DNA of 44,389 nt, from positions 1 to 44,389 of the forward strand of contig NZ_JADOGI010000076.1 in NCBI RefSeq assembly GCF_015645445.1, in the 5' to 3' direction. This DNA comes from Nonomuraea cypriaca. GTDB taxonomy: Bacteria > Actinomycetota > Actinomycetes > Streptosporangiales > Streptosporangiaceae. The position numbers and the translations under genes are program-made. Of this stretch, positions 23,042-34,157 are shown one piece after another. The notes beneath the pieces were generated by a model. The model ran no database searches, was not told where the DNA came from, and saw only the letters and a list, made by a program, of their open reading frames with translations. Within the stretch, counting starts at the first letter, position 1; each line of letters opens with the position of its first letter.

Positions 23042-23995
23042 CTACGGATACCGGGTAACGGACCAGGCAATGCCGTCAAGGATGTCGTGCTCGCTGACCA
23101 CTACCTGGGAAAACGCGAAACGGCGGACGATCCGGTCCAGAATTAGCGACCCCGCACCAATCACGTCGACTCTTCCCGGATGCATCACAGGAACGGCCGC
23201 GCGATCACTATGGGTCATCGAAAGCAGCCGCCGCGTCACGTCGTGGACGTCCTGGGCGGATATTCGCGAGTGATGAATCCTGGCCGAATCGTAGGCCGGC
23301 AGGTCGAGCGCCATGCCCGCCACGGTCGTCACCGACCCCGCCAGCCCGACCAGGGTGTGCGCCCGCTCGACGGGTACCTCCTCCTGGACCCGGTCCAGCG
23401 CCGCCTCGATGTCGGCCACCACGGCCTCCAGGGCGGGCGCCGACGGCGGGTCGCCCGCGTCGCGCAGGTGCCGTTCGGTGAGCCGGACGCAGCCGATGTC
23501 GACCGACAGCGCCGCCTCGGCGTGGTCGGAGCCGACCACGAACTCGGTCGACCCGCCCCCGATGTCCACCACCAGGTACGGCGGCAGCGGCCCCTGCGGC
23601 ATCTCGGTCTCCGGAGACAGCCGGAGCAGCCCCCTGGTCGCGCCCGTGAACGACAGCTCGGCCTCGTCGGCCCCCGTGACGACCTCCGGCTCCACCCCGA
23701 AGATCTCGCGGACCCCGACGGCGAACTCCTCCCGGTTGGCCGCGTCCCTGGTCGCGCTCGTGGCCACGACACGGGTCGCGGCGGCGCCGTGCCGGTCGAT
23801 CAGGCCGCGGTAGTCGCGCATGGCCTTGAACGTGCGCTCCAAGGCGTCGGGCGCGAGCCTGCCGGTCCTGTCGACGCCCTGCCCCAGGCGTACGATCTCC
23901 ATCCGCCGCTCCACCTCGCCCAGCACGTCGTCCTCGACGTCGGCGATCAGCAGGCGGACGGAATTGGTGCCGCAGTCGACGGCGGCTACACGCAT
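23042..23995 (-). CDS. ppx: Ppx/GppA exopolyphosphatase-family protein
   Basis: A 317-residue ASKHA-fold phosphatase that removes terminal phosphate from polyphosphate or pppGpp. It has DCGTNSVRLL at 8-17, SATRDAANREEF near 80-91, the second phosphate loop VVDIGGGSTEFVVG and a later GLAGSVTTVAG. It is the short actinobacterial form (about 300-320 residues) without the C-terminal HD part. The ATG at 23995 overlaps the end of DUF501 by ten bases, so translation is probably coupled. It is the last gene of the mfd-to-ppx block. Confidence 0.92.
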   Translation of the reverse strand: MRVAAVDCGTNSVRLLIADVEDDVLGEVERRMEIVRLGQGVDRTGRLAPDALERTFKAMRDYRGLIDRHGAAATRVVATSATRDAANREEFAVGVREIFGVEPEVVTGADEAELSFTGATRGLLRLSPETEMPQGPLPPYLVVDIGGGSTEFVVGSDHAEAALSVDIGCVRLTERHLRDAGDPPSAPALEAVVADIEAALDRVQEEVPVERAHTLVGLAGSVTTVAGMALDLPAYDSARIHHSRISAQDVHDVTRRLLSMTHSDRAAVPVMHPGRVDVIGAGSLILDRIVRRFAFSQVVVSEHDILDGIAWSVTRYP

Positions 23996-24642
23996 GGTCC
24001 GTCACTCCACCAGTCGGGGAGCGCGTCGAGCGCCTCCCTGCCGAAAGGGTTGGCGCCGGGCGCCGCGAGCTCGTGCGCGACGAGCGCGTGCAGGCACTTG
24101 ACCCGCCGCGGCATGCCGCCCGTGCTCTGCATGTCGCGCGGCAGCGGCGCCAGGCCCTGATCCCGCGCGGCCCGGTCGCGCCTGGCGATGTAGTCGTCGT
24201 GGGCCGCCTGGTAGGCGGCGGCCAGCTCGGGCTCGGTGGCGAGCCTGGCCTGCATCTCGCGCATCAGCCCGGAGCCTTCGAGCGTGCCGATGGCCGAGGC
24301 CGCCTTGGGGCAGGTCAGGTAGTAGAGCGTCGGGAACGGCGAGCCGTCGGGCAGCCGCGGCGCGGTCTCCACCACGTCGGGGTTGCCGCACGGGCAGCGA
24401 TGCGCCACCGCGCGCAGCCCTCTGGGCGGCCGCCCGAGCTGCTTCTCCACGACCTCGGCATCGCGCTCATCATCGCGCCCACGCCCGCGCTCATGGTCGC
24501 GCCCGCTTCGGCCCTCGTTGGCTCGTCCCTCGCTCTCTCGGTCCGAGCTCCTGCGCCCGCGCTCATGGTCGCGCCCGCTTCGGCCCTCGTTGGCTCGTCC
24601 CTCGCTCTCTCGGTCCGAGCTCCTGCGCTCAGGGCTGTCCAA
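23986..24642 (-). CDS. DUF501 protein with a duplicated arginine-rich N-terminal extension
   Basis: A 218-residue protein whose core (about 65-218) is DUF501: QLGRPPRGLRAVAHRCPCG, then TLYYLTCP and CLHALVAHELA, with conserved Cys. DUF501 is conserved between ftsB/divIC and ppx in actinobacteria; its function is unknown. The first 60 residues are unusual: a 24-residue unit RRSSDRESEGRANEGRSGRD-HERG occurs twice in a row. Start TTG at 24642 has AAGGAAGG just upstream and overlaps the ftsB gene end by 14 bases. If an internal start were used (GTG in VVEKQ), the repeats would not be translated; the upstream ribosome site argues for the longer form. Confidence 0.82.
   Translation of the reverse strand: MDSPERRSSDRESEGRANEGRSGRDHERGRRSSDRESEGRANEGRSGRDHERGRGRDDERDAEVVEKQLGRPPRGLRAVAHRCPCGNPDVVETAPRLPDGSPFPTLYYLTCPKAASAIGTLEGSGLMREMQARLATEPELAAAYQAAHDDYIARRDRAARDQGLAPLPRDMQSTGGMPRRVKCLHALVAHELAAPGANPFGREALDALPDWWSDGPCV
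24482..24625. repeat. Two perfect tandem 72-bp units inside the DUF501 gene
   Basis: Bases 24482-24553 and 24554-24625 are identical copies, keeping the reading frame (24 codons each). The unit is purine-rich on the coding strand. Part of it, GCGACCATGAGCGCGGG, closely resembles GCGACCAATGAGCGCGGA at the start of the TauE/SafE gene (34151-34168), hinting at a dispersed repeat. Confidence 0.9.
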
Positions 24643-25048
24643 CGCCTTCCTTCCCGGCGACCGCCCGGTGGCCGGTGCCCTTGTCGACGGCCTCCACGGA
24701 CTCCCACAACGTCTGATACCACGGTGGCACGGCCGCCGGCTTCTTCACCGCCGCCTGCTCCTTGCCCTGCTCGGGCGCCATCACCACGTAGCACTTCTCA
24801 CCCGGACCGCAGTAATGCAGCCGTTCCTTGGCCGTCTTCTTGATCCAGTTGGGATCGTCGCTCTGCCGGTCGCGGGCCAGCAGCCACTGCTTCTCCGCCT
24901 CGACCCTGGCCTTCTCCGCCTGCAGCTCGGAAATGCTGCGCCGCAGGCTGATGTACTCGCGCACAGGGTAGGCCAGGCTCATCGCGATCGCGCACACCAC
25001 AACGGCCAGGATGGCGGCCCGCCCGGTCAGTTGCGGCCTCTTCGCCAT
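24629..25048 (-). CDS. FtsB/DivIC-type septum formation initiator
   Basis: A 139-residue bitopic cell-division protein. A short basic N-terminus (MAKRPQLTGR), one membrane helix (about 11-31), a coiled coil (about 33-60, SELQAEKARVEAEKQWLLA) and then the conserved WIKKTAKERLHYCGPGEKCY segment match FtsB/DivIC, which bridges FtsQ/DivIB and FtsL at the septum. The C-terminal 45 residues are low-complexity and less conserved. ATG 25048 is chosen because GTG 25060 gives an odd MCKP extension; AGGGGG lies 11 nt upstream. It is 60 bp after eno. Confidence 0.88.
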   Translation of the reverse strand: MAKRPQLTGRAAILAVVVCAIAMSLAYPVREYISLRRSISELQAEKARVEAEKQWLLARDRQSDDPNWIKKTAKERLHYCGPGEKCYVVMAPEQGKEQAAVKKPAAVPPWYQTLWESVEAVDKGTGHRAVAGKEGVGQP

Positions 25049-25108
25049 TGGCTTACACACCCCCTGAAGTACGTGTTCATGGCCAGGACCGGTGGGACGT
25101 ATTCGAAA

Positions 25109-26386
25109 CTAACGCCGGAAACGCGGGAACGCGCCGCGACCCGCGTAGCGGGCGGCGTCGTCGAGGAGTTCTTCGATGCGCAGCAGCTGGTTGTACTTGG
25201 CCACCCGGTCGGAGCGGGCAGGGGCGCCGGTCTTGATCTGACCGCAGTTGACCGCGACCGCGAGGTCGGCGATCGTCGTGTCCTCGGTCTCGCCGGAACG
25301 GTGGCTCATCATGCACCGGTAGCCGCTGCGGTGGGCCAGGTCGACCGCGTCGAGCGTCTCCGACAGTGTGCCGATCTGGTTGACCTTGACCAGCAGGGCG
25401 TTGGCGGTGCCCGCCTCGATGCCGCGCTCCAGCCGCTCGGGGTTGGTGACGAACAGGTCGTCGCCGACGATCTGCACCTTGTCGCCGAGCGCCGCGGTGA
25501 TGGCGTGCCAGCCCTCCCAGTCCTCCTCGTCGAGCGGGTCCTCGATGGAGACGAGCGGGTAGTTGGCGACCAGGTCCTCGTAGAACGCGATGAGCTCCTG
25601 CGCGGACAGGCCCTTGCCGTCGATCGTGTAGACGCCGTCCTTGTGGAACTCCGAGGCGGCCACGTCGAGGGCCAGCCCGATGTCCTCGCCGGGCACGTAG
25701 CCGGCCCGCTCGATGGCGACCAGGATCAGGTCGAGCGCGTCACGGTTGGACGGCAGGTTGGGCGCGAAGCCGCCCTCGTCGCCCAGGCCGGTGGCGTAGC
25801 CCTTCTCCTTGAGCACGCTCTTGAGCGCGTGGTAGACCTCGGTGCCCATGCGCACGGCCTCGCGGAACGTCTCCGCCCCGATCGGCGCGATCATGAACTC
25901 CTGGATGTCGACGTTGGTGTCCGCGTGGGCGCCGCCGTTGAGGATGTTCATCATCGGGACGGGCAGCACGTGCGCGTTGGGGCCGCCCACGTAGCGGAAC
26001 AACGGCAGGTCCGCGCTGTCCGCGGCGGCCTTGGCGACGGCCAGCGAGACGCCGAGGATGGCGTTGGCGCCGAGCTTGGACTTGTTGGGCGTGCGGTCGA
26101 GGTCGATCATGATCTGGTCGATGATGCGCTGGTCCTCGGCCTCGACCCCGTTGATCTCCTCGAAGATCTCGTCGGTCACGGCGAGCACGGCCTTCTCGAC
26201 GCCCTTGCCGCCGTAACGCTTGCCGCCGTCACGCAGCTCGACCGCCTCGAACTGGCCGGTGGACGCCCCGCTCGGCACGGCCGCCCGGCCGCTGCTGCCG
26301 TCGTCGAGCACCACCTCGACCTCGACCGTGGGGTTGCCCCGGGAGTCGAGGATCTCGCGGGCGTAAACGACCTCGATGGTAGCCAC
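25109..26386 (-). CDS. eno: Enolase
   Basis: A 425-residue glycolytic enzyme converting 2-phosphoglycerate to phosphoenolpyruvate. Characteristic segments are ILDSRGNPTVEVEV at the N-terminus, GASTGQFEAVELRDGG, the catalytic GDEGGFAPN, the Mg-binding SIEDPLDEEDW and the signature LLVKVNQIGTLSET, followed by MMSHRSGETEDT. Length is normal for bacteria. GTG 26386 has TAGGAG 8 nt upstream, and the protein then begins VATIEVV as in relatives. Fourth gene (after mfd, the SurA-like lipoprotein and mazG) of the conserved minus-strand block. Confidence 0.97.
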   Translation of the reverse strand: MATIEVVYAREILDSRGNPTVEVEVVLDDGSSGRAAVPSGASTGQFEAVELRDGGKRYGGKGVEKAVLAVTDEIFEEINGVEAEDQRIIDQIMIDLDRTPNKSKLGANAILGVSLAVAKAAADSADLPLFRYVGGPNAHVLPVPMMNILNGGAHADTNVDIQEFMIAPIGAETFREAVRMGTEVYHALKSVLKEKGYATGLGDEGGFAPNLPSNRDALDLILVAIERAGYVPGEDIGLALDVAASEFHKDGVYTIDGKGLSAQELIAFYEDLVANYPLVSIEDPLDEEDWEGWHAITAALGDKVQIVGDDLFVTNPERLERGIEAGTANALLVKVNQIGTLSETLDAVDLAHRSGYRCMMSHRSGETEDTTIADLAVAVNCGQIKTGAPARSDRVAKYNQLLRIEELLDDAARYAGRGAFPRFRR

Positions 26387-26427
26387 GGGATGCGCTCCTA
26401 AATCGAAAGGCAATATGCGATCAGAGC

Positions 26428-27363
26428 CTATCGGTCGCGGGTCGTCTCCCAGGCGTGCACCCGGTCTCGGTAGGCGCGCGCGGCGGCGCGCAACTCGGCC
26501 TCGGCGTCGAGGCCGCCCTCCATGGCCCGGCGTACCAGGTCGAACAGCTCTCTCGCCACTCCCTGCCCGATGGCGGCGGACAGGGATTCTGGCGCGCCGG
26601 CCCGCTCGGCCCTGCGCAGGAGCTGGGCGGCCAGGGACAGCGCCGGCTGCCCCATGGGGACGCCTTCGAGCACCGACTCGCGGCCCTTGGCGGCCCGCTC
26701 GGCCGCCTTGATGCTCTCCCAGTTGTCGTTGACCTCGTCGGCGCTCTCGGCCCGGACCGAGCCGAACACGTGGGGATGGCGGCGTACGAGCTTCTCGACG
26801 ATCCCGGCGGCGACGTCGTCGATGTCGAAGTCCGCGGCCACCCGCGCGTGGAAGACCACCTGCAGCAACAGGTCGCCCAGCTCCTCGCGGAGCGCGGGAA
26901 GGTCGCCCTGCTCGATGGTCTCCAGCACCTCGTACGCCTCTTCGAGCAGGTACGGCACCAAACTCTCGTGCGTCTGCTTACGATCCCAGGGGCACTCGGT
27001 ACGCAGCCGGTCCATCACCCCGACCAGGTCGAGCACCCGCGCGCCCGGCAGGTCATAGGAGCCGGGCACGACCTCGATCAACGGCGGGTCGTCGAGCGCG
27101 ACCGCGGCGTGCCCCACGGCGCGCATGAAGTCCTCGTCGTCCTCCGCCAGCCACACGACGGTCTCGCCGGCCGCCCGCCTGGCCAGCGCCGCGGCGTCGG
27201 CGGTGACGACGTCGACCTCGATCCCGGCCTCCGCCAGGTAGGGGAGCTGGGGATGCGCGCCGGACGCCGTCAGCACGGGGCCGGAGCGCAACGCCTGCCA
27301 GGCCTGGTGGCTGAGCAGCCCGGGGGCGACCCGCGGCGACGTGGTGACGACGATCAGCGCCAC
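26428..27363 (-). CDS. mazG: MazG nucleoside triphosphate pyrophosphohydrolase
   Basis: A 311-residue protein. The N-terminal 100 residues form a domain found in actinobacterial MazG (it begins VALIVVTTSPRVAPG); the MazG domain follows, starting at CPWDRKQTHESL with the metal site EEAYEVLE and EELGDLLLQVVFHARV. It hydrolyses canonical and damaged NTPs to NMP and pyrophosphate, cleaning the nucleotide pool. The start is GTG 27363, three bases after the stop of the SurA-like gene. It is 41 bp upstream of eno. Confidence 0.92.
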   Translation of the reverse strand: MALIVVTTSPRVAPGLLSHQAWQALRSGPVLTASGAHPQLPYLAEAGIEVDVVTADAAALARRAAGETVVWLAEDDEDFMRAVGHAAVALDDPPLIEVVPGSYDLPGARVLDLVGVMDRLRTECPWDRKQTHESLVPYLLEEAYEVLETIEQGDLPALREELGDLLLQVVFHARVAADFDIDDVAAGIVEKLVRRHPHVFGSVRAESADEVNDNWESIKAAERAAKGRESVLEGVPMGQPALSLAAQLLRRAERAGAPESLSAAIGQGVARELFDLVRRAMEGGLDAEAELRAAARAYRDRVHAWETTRDR

Positions 27364-27366
27364 GGC

Positions 27367-28011
27367 TCAGCCCTGTGGCAGCGGCTGGGCCGACTGCTGG
27401 GTGACCTTGCCGAACCTGCCGGAGTCGACGAACAACGCCGGGTTCTGCTGCGAGCGCTGCTGGTTGAGCACGCCGTAGCGGGGGCTGAAGACCGGCTTGA
27501 TCGCGCTGAACTCCTGAATCAGCCGCTGCTGGCCGCTCTCGCCGCCGAACTGCTGCTGCAGCTTCGACACGCCGACCACCACCCGGCCGTACTCGCGGGC
27601 CTCCTGGGGCGCGACCCCGCTGAACAGCAGGTTGAGCTCGGCGCTCGGGTACTGCCCTGGATTCCTGAGCACGCCGTCGATCTCCGCCTGGCTCACCTGC
27701 ACGTTGTAACGCGCCAGGAGCTGGCGGAACGCGCTGACCTCGGTCATGCGCAGCAGCACGCGCTGGCTGGCGGGCGCGCCCTGCAGCACGACCTCTTCCA
27801 GGCTGTTGCCGGCGAGCTGAGCCTGCGTCTGCTGGTCCAGCTTGGCGTTACGCAGCGCGGAGACGTAGGCCTGCGTGTCCTCGTCCAGCTGGCTCATGGA
27901 GATGCGCTCGCTCCCGACCACGGCGGCGGCCCCGGCCTGCATGGGAGAAGAGCAGGCGGTCAGCGCGATGCCCACCGCGGCAGCGGTCGCAGCCACTCGT
28001 ATCGACTTCAC
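27367..28011 (-). CDS. SurA N-terminal-domain-like lipoprotein
   Basis: A 214-residue lipoprotein: lipobox LTAC places the lipidated Cys at 20. The mature chain has the SurA-N/trigger-factor-like helical pattern, with VVGSERISMSQLDEDTQAYV near the start and an Asn/Gln-rich C-terminal part. No PPIase catalytic domain is present, so a chaperone role at the membrane surface is inferred. AAAGGAAGC precedes ATG 28011. It follows mfd by 28 bp and precedes mazG by 3 bp, so it is part of that transcription unit. Confidence 0.82.
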   Translation of the reverse strand: MKSIRVAATAAAVGIALTACSSPMQAGAAAVVGSERISMSQLDEDTQAYVSALRNAKLDQQTQAQLAGNSLEEVVLQGAPASQRVLLRMTEVSAFRQLLARYNVQVSQAEIDGVLRNPGQYPSAELNLLFSGVAPQEAREYGRVVVGVSKLQQQFGGESGQQRLIQEFSAIKPVFSPRYGVLNQQRSQQNPALFVDSGRFGKVTQQSAQPLPQG

Positions 28012-28039
28012 ATGCTTCCTTTCGACCCGTAATCGGGCG

Positions 28040-31528
<3,489 letters not shown>

Positions 31529-31564
31529 CAGATACGTCCACAGCCCCACGACGGCAACACGACT

Positions 31565-31592
31565 ACCCCCGGCCGTGAGAGGTCGCGGGGGT
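31565..31592. other. GC hairpin between the cupin gene and mfd
   Basis: ACCCCCG (31565-31571) and CGGGGGT (31586-31592) form a 7-pair stem with a 14-base loop in the gap 31529-31620. On the plus strand it is followed by CTTTCTC. It may end cupin-gene transcripts ahead of mfd, though the T-rich side is on the other strand. Confidence 0.4.
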
Positions 31593-31620
31593 CTTTCTCA
31601 AGCGTACTCGCCGGAAAAAG

Positions 31621-31995
31621 TCAGCCGGTGCGCTCCCGCACCCGGTAACCAGGCACGGAGGGCCAGCGGACGGTGAGCACGGTCGAATGCTCCTCCGCGC
31701 GCCAGGAGTGATCGACACCCTTGCCCCAGACCACGTAGTCGCCCGGCTCGGACAGCAGCACGCTGCGACCGGGCAGCTCGACCCGGAACCGGCCGCTGAT
31801 CAGCACCAGCAGGGCGGTGCGCGCCTCGCCGCTGACCCATTCCGCGCGCTCGTCGCCCGGCGGGTGAACGCCCCACTTGATCTCGACTTCGTCGCTGTGT
31901 CTTGGGTCGCCCGGGGGTTTGAAGTGACCGAGCAGCCAGCCCCGGTCACCGGCCGCGTCGATCCCGGCGTTCCCCACGTACACCTGATCGCTCAC
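31621..31995 (-). CDS. Small cupin-fold protein
   Basis: A 124-residue protein with a single beta-barrel of the cupin type: LLVLISGRFRVELPG, then EPGDYVVWGKGVDHSWRAEE and a final VLTVRWPS strand. Only part of the usual metal-binding His/Glu set is visible (a His in DHSW), so catalysis is doubtful; a ligand-binding role is possible. I have seen similar proteins carry the misleading name signal peptidase I, which the sequence does not support. GTG 31995 is preceded by a -10 TAGCGT at 8 nt, a leaderless arrangement. Confidence 0.68.
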   Translation of the reverse strand: MSDQVYVGNAGIDAAGDRGWLLGHFKPPGDPRHSDEVEIKWGVHPPGDERAEWVSGEARTALLVLISGRFRVELPGRSVLLSEPGDYVVWGKGVDHSWRAEEHSTVLTVRWPSVPGYRVRERTG

Positions 31996-32032
31996 GAGGC
32001 AGGACGCTAGCAGGGAAATGCCTTACTCATAA
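31996..32032 (-). promoter_or_regulatory. Leaderless promoter of the cupin gene
   Basis: On the minus strand -35 TTATGA (32032-32027), 17-base spacer, -10 TAGCGT (32009-32004), then 8 nt to GTG 31995. It overlaps the divergent promoter of the methyltransferase gene. Confidence 0.5.
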
Positions 32033-32057
32033 CGATCGTTTGATTACTGTAGGTGAC
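32023..32057 (+). promoter_or_regulatory. Leaderless promoter of the methyltransferase gene
   Basis: TTACTC (32023-32028) as a weak -35, 16 bases, TACTGT (32045-32050) as -10, then 7 nt to ATG 32058. The two divergent promoters share 32023-32032, so a single regulator could affect both. Confidence 0.45.
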
Positions 32058-32777
32058 ATGTCTGAGGTGCGATCGGTCGCCCGGCGAGGCGACCTCTTCA
32101 GTGAACGGGTCCGCGACCACTGCGCCGGCCGCCCGGTCAGGCGGCTCGACGTGCTGGTCGCCGGCTGCGCGCACGACCAGCCGCTGGCGCTCGAGTGGAT
32201 CGAGACCAGGGCCACCGGCGCCGACGAGGACCACCCGGCGATCAGGCGGGTGCTCGAGGAGCGGGCCGACCTGGTCGCGTGGTCGCTGGGCGACCTGCGC
32301 AGCGTGCCGCTGCCGCCCAGGTCCTACGACCTGATCCAGCTGTCGTTCCTGCTGGAGCGGGTCAGGCACGCGGAGCTGGTGCTCGACCGGCTGCTGCGGT
32401 CGCTGCGCCCCGGCGGCCTGGTCCTGCTGCGCATGCGCGACCGCAGATCCGCCTACGGCCTGCTCGACCGGCTCACGCCGTCGTGGCTGCGCCGCCCGCT
32501 TTGGCGCTTCCTCGTCACGCCCGGCACGCCCGGCCCGCTGCCCACCGTGTACGAGCCGCTGACGTCGAGCGACGCCCTGCACGCGTTCTGTCTGAGCAGG
32601 GGCCTCATGGTCACCGACGAGGAGCGGAACACCAGCGGCCCGGCCCGCTCCGGCCGGATCGGGACCGCCGCGGTGGCGGCGATATCCTGGCTGACCAACG
32701 GCCGCTATCCCGCCACGCACGACGAGATCACTATGGTGATCAGGAAACCCCAGCACCACTTCGCCCGGCTTATCTAG
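32058..32777 (+). CDS. Class I SAM-dependent methyltransferase
   Basis: A 239-residue methyltransferase-fold protein. The first strand VRRLDVLVAGCAHD holds the SAM-binding glycine region in a divergent form (AGC instead of GxGxG), followed by the acidic end of strand 2 (GADEDH), PLPPRSYDLIQLSFLLERV as motif post-II and LRSLRPGGLVLLRMRD as motif III. The substrate is unknown. ATG 32058 fits the leaderless promoter. It lies 81 bp before the APS kinase gene. Confidence 0.78.
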   Translation: MSEVRSVARRGDLFSERVRDHCAGRPVRRLDVLVAGCAHDQPLALEWIETRATGADEDHPAIRRVLEERADLVAWSLGDLRSVPLPPRSYDLIQLSFLLERVRHAELVLDRLLRSLRPGGLVLLRMRDRRSAYGLLDRLTPSWLRRPLWRFLVTPGTPGPLPTVYEPLTSSDALHAFCLSRGLMVTDEERNTSGPARSGRIGTAAVAAISWLTNGRYPATHDEITMVIRKPQHHFARLI

Positions 32778-32811
32778 CGACACACTGGTATCACCGGATA
32801 GACTCCTCTCC

Positions 32812-32817
32812 TACAAT
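32812..32817 (+). promoter_or_regulatory. Possible -10 of the APS kinase gene
   Basis: TACAAT in the AT-rich gap 32778-32858 would give a leader of about 35 nt. CAAC-N7-GTTG further down (32831-32845) is a small inverted repeat. AGGAG lies only 2 nt before the GTG at 32859, which is unusually close. Confidence 0.4.
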
Positions 32818-32858
32818 TTCCCTATCAATTCAACCGGAATAGTTGGGATGCAGGAGAC

Positions 32859-34073
32859 GTGGAGTGGACCCCCGAGGCGCGCGAGCTGGCCGATCTCGAA
32901 CTGCTGTTGTCAGGCGCGTTCGAGCCGCTGACCGGGTTCCTGGCCCACGATGACCTGCACGCCGTGCACGAGCGCGGCACGCTCGCCGACGGCACCCCGT
33001 GGCCCGCGCCCGTCACCCTCCACCTGCCCGTCGGCGTCTCCCCCGGCGAAGAGGTCACCCTGCTCGACCCGGAGGGCCTGCCGCTCGCGGCGCTCACGGT
33101 GACCGGGCACGAGCCCGACGGACTGACCTCGGGGCCGATCAAGGGGCTGGGCGCGCCGGAGCACGGGCCGTTCGCGCGCCTGCGGCGTACCCCGCAGGAG
33201 GTGAAGGCGGAGCTCGCGGGGCGGCCCGCGCTCGCCGTCACCATGCGGGGGCCGCTCGGCGAGCTCTCCGAGATCGTCGCCACCGCCGAGGAGCTCGACG
33301 CGGTCATCCTGCTGCTCCCCCTCTCGTACGGCGAGGCGGGCCCCGCGGTCGTGCGCGCCGCACTGAAGGCCAAGGAGCAACTGCCCGCTGACACGATGGT
33401 CGTGCCCGTGCCGCTGGCCCCGCGCGCGGAGCCGGAGATCGACCTGGAGCTGCGCGAGCACGTCGCCACCGCCTACGGCGCGACCGAGCACCTGGCGGGT
33501 CCCGAGCCGGTGAGCATCCCCGGGCCGCCGCACCGGCGCGGGCTCGTGGTGTTCTTCACCGGCCTGTCCGGTTCAGGGAAGTCCACGATCGCCCGCGGCC
33601 TGCGCGACGCGCTGCTGGAGCTCGGCACCCGCTCGGTGACGTACCTCGACGGCGACGTGGTACGCCACCTGCTGTCCAAGGGACTGACGTTCTCCAAGGC
33701 CGACCGTGACCTGAACATCCGCCGCATCGGCTTCGTCGCCGCCGAGGCCGCGCGCCACGGCGGGCTGGCCATCTGCGCGCCCATCGCCCCCTACGCGGCC
33801 ACGCGCGCGGAGGTGCGCGAGATGGTCGAGTCCGTCGGCGCAGACTTCCTGCTGGTGCACGTCGCCACACCGCTGGAGGAGTGCGAGCGGCGCGACCGCA
33901 AGGGCCTGTACGCCAAGGCCCGCGCCGGTCTCATCCCCGAGTTCACCGGCATCTCCGATCCCTACGAGGAGCCGGACGACGCCGACCTGGTGATCGACAC
34001 CACCCACCTCACGATCGAGGCCGCCGTCACCCAAGTCCTCGGAACGCTGCGTAGCGGAGGATGGCTGCGTTGA
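32859..34073 (+). CDS. Adenylylsulfate (APS) kinase with degenerate ATP-sulfurylase-like N-terminus
   Basis: A 404-residue protein. The C-terminal part (about 225-404) is a complete APS kinase: Walker A GLSGSGKST (K241), DGD at 264-266, and SKADRDLNIRRIGFVA; it makes PAPS from APS and ATP. The N-terminal 220 residues resemble the PUA-like start of ATP sulfurylase (LLLSGAFEPLTGFLAHDDL) and then a shrunken catalytic region in which the nucleotide motifs QxRN and HxxH cannot be found. So this gene should make PAPS but not APS. PAPS is the donor for the two sulfotransferases at 39875 and 42716. Start GTG 32859 with a very close AGGAG is uncertain. Confidence 0.87.
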   Translation: MEWTPEARELADLELLLSGAFEPLTGFLAHDDLHAVHERGTLADGTPWPAPVTLHLPVGVSPGEEVTLLDPEGLPLAALTVTGHEPDGLTSGPIKGLGAPEHGPFARLRRTPQEVKAELAGRPALAVTMRGPLGELSEIVATAEELDAVILLLPLSYGEAGPAVVRAALKAKEQLPADTMVVPVPLAPRAEPEIDLELREHVATAYGATEHLAGPEPVSIPGPPHRRGLVVFFTGLSGSGKSTIARGLRDALLELGTRSVTYLDGDVVRHLLSKGLTFSKADRDLNIRRIGFVAAEAARHGGLAICAPIAPYAATRAEVREMVESVGADFLLVHVATPLEECERRDRKGLYAKARAGLIPEFTGISDPYEEPDDADLVIDTTHLTIEAAVTQVLGTLRSGGWLR

Positions 34074-34095
34074 CGGAGCGAACCCGACGCACTGA

Positions 34096-34129
34096 GCGGA
34101 GTGGAGGGCGGAGGAACGAGGCACTCCGC
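34096..34129. repeat. Inverted repeat in a purine-rich spacer before the permease gene
   Basis: GCGGAGTG (34096-34103) and CACTCCGC (34122-34129) lie in the 84-bp spacer 34074-34157, which is almost entirely G and A on the plus strand and ends in GCGACCAATGAGCGCGG. That end matches part of the 72-bp unit in DUF501 with one indel, so this may be a copy of a dispersed element. Confidence 0.4.
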
Positions 34130-34157
34130 GCAGCGAAGGAGGAGCGGTGAGCGACCA

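Noticed and set aside
31621..31995. Signal peptidase I
   Set aside because: The name is sometimes attached to similar short proteins, but there is no membrane helix and no Ser/Lys dyad; the strands fit a cupin.
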